This document shows positions 57,587 through 64,000 of a DNA stretch of 64,000 nucleotides, piece by piece; positions within the stretch are counted from its first letter, which is position 1, and each line of letters opens with the position of its first letter. The notes under the pieces are model-generated. The model did no database searches and was not told where the DNA came from. It saw nothing but the letters and a program-made list of their open reading frames with translations. Position numbers and translations under genes: made by a program. This DNA comes from Saposhnikovia divaricata (taxonomy: Eukaryota > Streptophyta > Magnoliopsida > Apiales > Apiaceae): assembly GCA_036435485.1 (NCBI GenBank), contig JAZHRN010000137.1, positions 2,480,001 to 2,544,000 of the forward strand. The letters run 5' to 3'.

Positions 57587-60493
57587 GTAAAAATATCCAC
57601 AAAATGGTCCAACTCAATTTTTAACAATTTCCCGTGTACTAACCCCTTTGAGGATTATCCAAAAACCGAGTTTTGACTATATCAGCTCCGATTCAGTTCC
57701 GAATTGCGTCAAATACAATATCGTTGAATTCCAATAACCCATAGGAACAAAATATGTAAAAATATCCCTAAAATGGTCCGACTCGATTTTTAACAATATC
57801 CCGTGTACTAACAACTTTGAAGATTATCCGAAAACCGAGTTTCGATCATATCAGCTCCGATTCAGGTTCGACCCGCGTCAAATAAAATTTTGTTGAATTT
57901 CAATAACCCATAGGAACAAAATATGTAAAAATATCCACAAAATGGTCCGACTTGATTTTTAACAATATCCCGTGTACTAACCCCTTTGAGAATTTTCCGA
58001 AAACCGAGTTTTGATCATATCAGCTCCGATTCCGGTACGAATTGCGTCAAATAAAATTTCGTTGAATTCCAATAACCCATAGGAACAAAATATGTAAAAA
58101 TATCCACAAAATGGTCCGACTTGATTTTTAACAATATCCCGTGTACTAACTCCTTTGAGAATTTTCCGAAAACCGAGTTTCGATCATATCAGCTCCGATT
58201 CCGGTCCGACCCGCGTCAAATAAAATTTCGTTGAATTCCAATAACCCATAGGAACAAAATATGTAAAAATATCCACAAAATGGTCCGACTTGATTTTTAA
58301 CAATATCCCGTGTACTAACCCCTTTGAGAATTTTCCGAAAACCGAATTTCGATCATATCAGCTCCGATTCCGGTCCGAATTGCGTCAAATAAAATTTCAT
58401 TGAATTCCAATAACCCATAGGAACAAAATATGTAAAAATATCCACAAAATGGTCCGACTTGATTTTTAACAATATCCCGTGTACTAACCCCTTTGAGAAT
58501 TTTTCGAAAACCGAGTTTCGATCATATCAGCTCCGATTCCGGTCCGACCCGCGTCAAATTAAATTTCGTTGAATTCCAATAACCCATAGGAACAAAATAT
58601 GTAAAAATATCCACAAAATGGTCCGACTTGATTTTTAACAATATCCCGTGTACTAACCCCTTTGAGAATTTTCCGAAAACCGAGTTTCGATCATATCAGC
58701 TCCGATTCCGGTCCGAATTGTGTCAAATAAAATTTTGTTGAATTCCAATAACCCATAGGAACAAAATATGTAAAAATATCCACAAAATGGTCCGACTCAA
58801 TTTTTAACAATTTCCCGTGTACTAACCCCTTTGAGGATTATCCAAAAACCGAGTTTTGACTATATCAGCTCCGATTCAGTTCCGAATTGCGTCAAATACA
58901 ATATCGTTGAATTCCAATAACCCATAGGAACAAAATATGTAAAAATATCCCTAAAATGGTCCGACTCGATTTTTAACAATATCCCGTGTACTAACAACTT
59001 TGAGGATTATCCGAAAATCGAGTTTCGATCATATCAGCTCCGATTCAGGTTCGACCCGCGTCAAATAAAATTTTGTTGAATTTCAATAACCCATAGGAAC
59101 AAAATATGTAAAAATATCCACAAAATGGTCCGACTTGATTTTTAACAATATCCCGTGTACTAACCCCTTTGAGAATTTTCCGAAAACCGAGTTTTGATCA
59201 TATCAGCTCCGATTCCGGTACGAATTGCGTCAAATAAAATTTCGTTGAATTCCAATAACCCATAGGAACAAAATATGTAAAAATATCCACAAAATGGTCC
59301 GACTTGATTTTTAACAATATCCCGTGTACTAACTCCTTTGAGAATTTTCCGAAAACCGAGTTTCGATCATATCAGCTCCGATTCAGGTCCGACCCGCGTC
59401 AAATAAAATTTCGTTGAATTCCAATAACCCATAGGAACAAAATATGTAAAAATATCCACAAAATGGTCCGACTTGATTTTTAACAATATCCCGTGTACTA
59501 ACCCCTTTGAGAATTTTTCGAAAACCGAGTTTCGATCATATCAGCTCCGATTCCGGTCCGAATTGCGTCAAATAAAATTTCGTTGAATTCCAATAACCCA
59601 TAGGAACAAAATATGTAAAAATATCCACAAAATGGTCCGACTCAATTTTTAACAATTTCCCGTGTACTAACCCCTTTGAGGATTATCCAAAAACCGAGTT
59701 TTGACTATATCAGCTCCGATTCAGTTCCGAATTGCGTCAAATACAATATCGTTGAATTCCAATAACCCATAGGAACAAAATATGTAAAAATATCCCTAAA
59801 ATGGTCCGACTCGATTTTTAACAATATCCCGTGTACTAACAACTTTGAGGATTATCCGAAAACCGAGTTTCGATCATATCAGCTCCGATTCAGGTTCGAC
59901 CCGCGTCAAATAAAATTTTGTTGAATTTCAATAACCCATTGGAACAAAATATGTAAAAATATCCACAAAATGGTCCGACTTGATTTTTAACAATATCCCG
60001 TGTACTAACCCCTTTGAGAATTTTCCGAAAACCGAGTTTTGATCATATCAGCTCCGATTCCGGTACGAATTGCGTCAAATAAAATTTCGTTGAATTGCAA
60101 TAACCCATAGGAACAAAATATGTAAAAATATCCACAAAATGGTCCGACTTGATTTTTAACAATATCCCGTGTACTAACTCCTTTGAGAATTTTCCGAAAA
60201 CCGAGTTTCGATCATATCAGCTCCGATTCCGGTCCGACCCGCGTCAAATAAAATTTCGTCGAATTCCAATAACCCATAGGAACAAAATATGTAAAAATAT
60301 CCACAAAATGGTCCGACTTGATTTTTAACAATATCCCGTGTACTAACCCCTTTGAGAATTTTCCGAATTCCGTGTACTAACCCCTTTGAGGATTATCCAA
60401 AAACCGAGTTTTGACTATATCAGCTCCGATTCAGTTCCGAATTGCGTCAAATACAATATCGTTGAATTCCAATAACCCATAGGAACAAAATAT
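57587..60493. repeat. 18-monomer super-HOR, copy 2, truncated
   Basis: C L M N O P Q, C L M N Q', C L M N and then a chimeric P/C monomer (60291-60493) in place of P, Q and the next C. It follows copy 1 variant by variant at +3042 up to the chimera. Markers after it are offset by 2738 bp instead of 3042, so 304 bp are missing. Confidence 0.86.
60291..60493 (+). repeat. 203-bp chimeric P/C monomer (deletion junction)
   Basis: The first 77 bases are P-type, ending TTTGAGAATTTTCCGAA at 60367. From 60368 the sequence is C-type from monomer position 44 onward (TTCCGTGTACTAACC, then GAGGATTATCC). The CCCGTGTACTAACC segment is therefore present nearly twice in one monomer. The event removed 304 bp. 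The C variant AACAATTTTCCGTG (seen at 54545) shares AATTTTCCG with P, giving microhomology at the break. Confidence 0.92.
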
Positions 60494-61507
60494 GTAAAAA
60501 TATCCCTAAAATGGTCCGACTCGATTTTTAACAATATCCCGTGTACTAACAACTTTGAAGATTATCCGAAAACCGAGTTTCGATCATATCAGCTCCGATT
60601 CAGGTTCGACCCGCGTCAAATAAAATTTTGTTGAATTTCAATAACCCATAGGAACAAAATATGTAAAAATATCCACAAAATGGTCCGACTTGATTTTTAA
60701 CAATATCCCGTGTACTAACCCCTTTGAGAATTTTCCGAAAACCGAGTTTTGATCATATCAGCTCCGATTCCGGTACGAATTGCGTCAAATAAAATTTCGT
60801 TGAATTCCAATAACCCATAGGAACAAAATATGTAAAAATATCCACAAAATGGTCCGACTTGATTTTTAACAATATCCCGTGTACTAACTCCTTTGAGAAT
60901 TTTCCGAAAACCGAGTTTCGATCATATCAGCTCCGATTCCGGTCCGACCCGCGTCAAATAAAATTTCGTTGAATTCCAATAACCCATAGGAACAAAATAT
61001 GTAAAAATATCCACAAAATGGTCCGACTTGATTTTTAACAATATCCCGTGTACTAACCCCCTTGAGAATTTTCCGAAAACCGAATTTCGATCATATCAGC
61101 TCCGATTCCGGTCCGAATTGCGTCAAATAAAATTTCATTGAATTCCAATAACCCATAGGAACAAAATATGTAAAAATATCCACAAAATGGTCCGACTTGA
61201 TTTTTAACAATATCCCGTGTACTAACCCCTTTGAGAATTTTTCGAAAACCGAGTTTCGATCATATCAGCTCCGATTCCGGTCCGACCCGCGTCAAATTAA
61301 ATTTCGTTGAATTCCAATAACCCATAGGAACAAAATATGTAAAAATATCCACAAAATGGTCCGACTTGATTTTTAACAATATCCCGTGTACTAACCCCTT
61401 TGAGAATTTTCCGAAAACCGAGTTTCGATCATATCAGCTCCGATTCCGGTCCGAATTGCGTCAAATAAAATTTTGTTGAATTCCAATAACCCATAGGAAC
61501 AAAATAT
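60494..61507. repeat. L M N O P Q continuing the broken unit
   Basis: The remainder of a 7-mer whose C is the right part of the chimera. It shares TTTCATTG in O with 58263 and ATTTTTCG with GTCAAATTAAAT in P with 58432, at +2738. O has CCCCCTTGAG. Confidence 0.85.
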
Positions 61508-64000
61508 GTAAAAATATCCACAAAATGGTCCGACTCAATTTTTAACAATTTCCCGTGTACTAACCCCTTTGAGGATTATCCAAAAACCGAGTTTTGACTA
61601 TATCAGCTCCGATTCAGTTCCGAATTGCGTCAAATACAATATCGTTGAATTCCAATAACCCATAGGAACAAAATATGTAAAAATATCCCTAAAATGGTCC
61701 GACTCGATTTTTAACAATATCCCGTGTACTAACAACTTTGAGGATTATCCGAAAATCGAGTTTCGATCATATCAGCTCCGATTCAGGTTCGACCCGCGTC
61801 AAATAAAATTTTGTTGAATTTCAATAACCCATAGGAACAAAACATGTAAAAATATCCACAAAATGGTCCGACTTGATTTTTAACAATATCCCGTGTACTA
61901 ACCCCTTTGAGAATTTTCCGAAAACCGAGTTTTGATCATATCAGCTCCGATTCCGGTACGAATTGCGTCAAATAAAATTTCGTTGAATTCCAATAACCCA
62001 TAGGAACAAAATATGTAAAAATATCCACAAAATGGTCCGACTTGATTTTTAACAATATCCCGTGTACTAACTCCTTTGAGAATTTTCCGAAAACCGAGTT
62101 TCGATCATATCAGCTCCGATTCCGGTCCGACCCGCGTCAAATAAAATTTCGTTGAATTCCAATAACCCATAGGAACAAAATATGTAAAAATATCCACAAA
62201 ATGGTCCGACTTGATTTTTAACAATATCCCGTGTACTAACCCCTTTGAGAATTTTCCGAAAACCGAGTTTCGATCATATCAGCTCCGATTCCGGTCCGAA
62301 TTGCGTCAAATAAAATTTTGTTGAATTCCAATAACCCATAGGAACAAAATATGTAAAAATATCCACAAAATGGTCCGACTCAATTTTTAACAATTTCCCG
62401 TGTACTAACCCATTTGAGGATTATCCAAAAACCGAGTTTTGACTATATCAGCTCCGATTCAGTTCCGAATTGCGTCAAATACAATATCGTTGAATTCCAA
62501 TAACCCATAGGAACAAAATATGTAAAAATATCCCTAAAATGGTCCGACTCGATTTTTAACAATATCCCGTGTACTAACAACTTTGAGGATTATCCGAAAA
62601 TCGAGTTTCGATCATATCAGCTCCGATTCAGGTTCGACCCGCGTCAAATAAAATTTTGTTGAATTTCAATAACCCATTGGAACAAAACATGTAAAAATAT
62701 CCACAAAATGGTCCGACTTGATTTTTAACAATATCCCGTGTACTAACCCCTTTGAGAATTTTCCGAAAACCGAGTTTTGATCATATCAGCTCCGATTCCG
62801 GTACGAATTGCGTCAAATAAAATTTCGTTGAATTCCAATAACCCATAGGAACAAAATATGTAAAAATATCCACAAAATGGTCCGACTTGATTTTTAACAA
62901 TATCCCGTGTACTAACTCCTTTGAGAATTTTCCGAAAACCGAGTTTCGATCATATCAGCTCCGATTCCGGTCCGACCCGCGTCAAATAAAATTTCGTTGA
63001 ATTCCAATAACCCATAGGAACAAAATATGTAAAAATATCCACAAAATGGTCCGACTTGATTTTTAACAATATCCCGTGTACTAACCCCTTTGAGAATTTT
63101 CCGAAAACCGAGTTTCGATCATATCAGCTCCGATTCCGGTCCGAATTGCGTCAAATAAAATTTTGTTGAATTCCAATAACCCATAGGAACAAAATATGTA
63201 AAAATATCCACAAAATGGTCCGACTCAATTTTTAACAATTTCCCGTGTACTAACCCCTTTGAGGATTATCCAAAAACCGAGTTTTGACTATATCAGCTCC
63301 GATTCAGTTCCGAATTGCGTCAAATACAATATCGTTGAATTCCAATAACCCATAGGAACAAAATATGTAAAAATATCCCTAAAATGGTCCGACTCGATTT
63401 TTAACAATATCCCGTGTACTAACAACTTTGAGGATTATCCGAAAATCGAGTTTCGATCATATCAGCTCCGATTCAGGTTCGACCCGCGTCAAATAAAATT
63501 TTGTTGAATTTCAATAACCCATAGGAACAAAACATGTAAAAATATCCACAAAATGGTCCGACTTGATTTTTAACAATATCCCGTGTACTAACCCCTTTGA
63601 GAATTTTCCGAAAACCGAGTTTTGATCATATCAGCTCCGATTCCGGTACGAATTGCGTCAAATAAAATTTCGTTGAATTCCAATAACCCATAGGAACAAA
63701 ATATGTAAAAATATCCACAAAATGGTCCGACTTGATTTTTAACAATATCCCGTGTACTAACTCCTTTGAGAATTTTCCGAAAACCGAGTTTCGATCATAT
63801 CAGCTCCGATTCCGGTCCGACCCGCGTCAAATAAAATTTCGTTGAATTCCAATAACCCATAGGAACAAAATATGTAAAAATATCCACAAAATGGTCCGAC
63901 TTGATTTTTAACAATATCCCGTGTACTAACCCCTTTGAGAATTTTTCGAAAACCGAGTTTCGATCATATCAGCTCCGATTCCGGTCCGAATTGCGTCAAA
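61508..64000. repeat. 5-monomer units C L M N Q to the window end
   Basis: C L M N Q at 61508 and 62353 (845 bp each) and C L M N plus 127 bp of Q' from 63198. All three L copies have GAAAATCGAG and all three M copies start at AACATG, a marker not seen before 61846, so these are the most recently multiplied units in the window. The C at 62353 has ACCCATTTGAGG. The array runs off the end. Confidence 0.87.

Larger units (their letters stand above)
1..64000 (+). repeat. 169-bp tandem satellite array filling the window
   Basis: The window is a single head-to-tail array of a 169-bp monomer, all copies in one orientation. I followed the anchor GTAAAAATAT from copy to copy: it recurs at 1, 170, 339, 507, 676, 845 and so on to 63874. 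That gives 378 full copies and a 127-bp partial copy. Length exceptions are 36 C-type copies of 168 bp, one of 163 bp (36643), one other of 168 bp (37481) and one of 203 bp (60291), which reconcile exactly with the coordinates. Monomer types differ from each other by roughly 2-12%, while HOR copies differ at only scattered sites. Nucleosome-scale unit length, homogeneity and HOR organisation fit a centromeric or pericentromeric satellite; that location is inferred. I recognise no named family. Neither array edge is present. Confidence 0.99.
48630..64000. repeat. Domain 3: C-L-M-N-O-P-Q HOR domain
   Basis: Here the order is built on C L M followed by N and optional O, P and Q. C is now 169 bp (CTCCGATTCAG in place of CTCGATTCAG). 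L carries ACAACTTTGA, M carries CCGGTACGA and N carries ACTCCTTTG, none of which is a standard state upstream. Units of 7, 3, 6, 7, 6, 6, 7, 5, 6, 7 and 5 monomers follow each other, then a rearranged stretch, then 5-mers to the end of the window. Types E, F, H, I and J are absent. The sharp change implies separate amplification of a diverged local lineage. Confidence 0.88.

Noticed and set aside
1..64000. Protein-coding genes
   Set aside because: Stops fall in every frame. Since 169 is not a multiple of 3, each reading frame shifts on entering the next monomer and soon meets TAA, TGA or TAG. In the consensus the longest open stretch is about 50 codons forward and about 70 on the reverse strand, and longer ones depend on chance variants.
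1..64000. CRISPR array
   Set aside because: Regular spacing is due to contiguous 169-bp repeats. There are no unique spacers between short repeats and no cas genes.
1..64000. Transposon, LTR or insertion sequence within the array
   Set aside because: Anchor spacing never departs from 163-203 bp, so nothing is inserted. No terminal inverted repeats or target-site duplications were seen.
1..64000. Human or primate alpha satellite (171 bp)
   Set aside because: The monomer length is close, but the sequence does not resemble alpha satellite, there is no complete CENP-B box, and CpG frequency is unlike that of vertebrate DNA.
1..64000. Telomeric or subtelomeric simple repeats
   Set aside because: No TTTAGGG, TTAGGG or TTAGG runs occur. 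TTTAAGG at 14245 is a single-base variant of the monomer.

Overview
The whole 64 kb window is one uninterrupted satellite DNA array. Every base belongs to head-to-tail copies, all in the same orientation, of an AT-rich monomer of 169 bp (about 35.5% G+C by hand count of the first copy). Counting from the G of GTAAAAATAT at base 1, the window holds 378 complete monomers and a final partial copy of 127 bp. The length accounts exactly: 378 x 169 bp, minus 36 copies that each lack one C, minus one 6-bp and one 1-bp deletion, plus one 34-bp gain, ends at base 63873. There is no gene, RNA gene, transposon, telomere repeat, spacer or inverted block. This is eukaryotic heterochromatin, most likely centromeric or pericentromeric, because nucleosome-sized monomers in long arrays with higher-order repeats (HORs) are typical there. 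I do not recognise the satellite family and cannot name the organism. CpG is about twice as frequent as expected in the monomer, unlike typical CpG-depleted vertebrate DNA, so a plant or invertebrate is possible, but this is weak evidence.

The monomers fall into about 16 types that differ at diagnostic positions. A and B differ at 3 of 169 sites; A and C differ at 19. In this annotation they are lettered A to J and L to Q, and the order of letters gives the HOR formula. Primes mark subtypes: G' carries TCTGCTCC, TCTACTCC or CTTAATTT; A' and A'' carry GAGAATTTT instead of GATAATTTT but keep CAGTTCC; Q' carries TTTTTCGAAAA and TTTCGTTG. K marks C-like heads with G tails. A slash marks a hybrid monomer.

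There are three domains. Domain 1 (1-18573) is built from a very long HOR of 28 monomers (4728 bp): two full-length copies at 8443-13170 and 13171-17898, and rearranged copies of 23 and 27 monomers before them. Domain 2 (18574-48629) reuses the same types in shorter and changing HORs: 7-, 8- and 9-mers (19418-27523), a 20-mer of 3377 bp (27862-34615, plus a truncated third copy), a 14-mer of 2365 bp (40013-44742), then a degenerate zone rich in hybrid monomers (44743-48629). Domain 3 (48630-64000) uses a different vocabulary (C L M N O P Q). Its units of 3, 5, 6 and 7 monomers are themselves arranged in an 18-monomer super-repeat of 3042 bp.

The main biological content is a fossil record of unequal crossing-over and segmental amplification. 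Private variants recur at exact HOR distances, hybrid monomers mark crossover points, and an abrupt change of one diagnostic indel (168-bp to 169-bp C monomers) coincides with the domain 2/3 boundary. Both ends of the window lie inside the array, so its full size and flanks are unseen. Monomer types were assigned by eye from diagnostic positions; a computed alignment may split or merge some.
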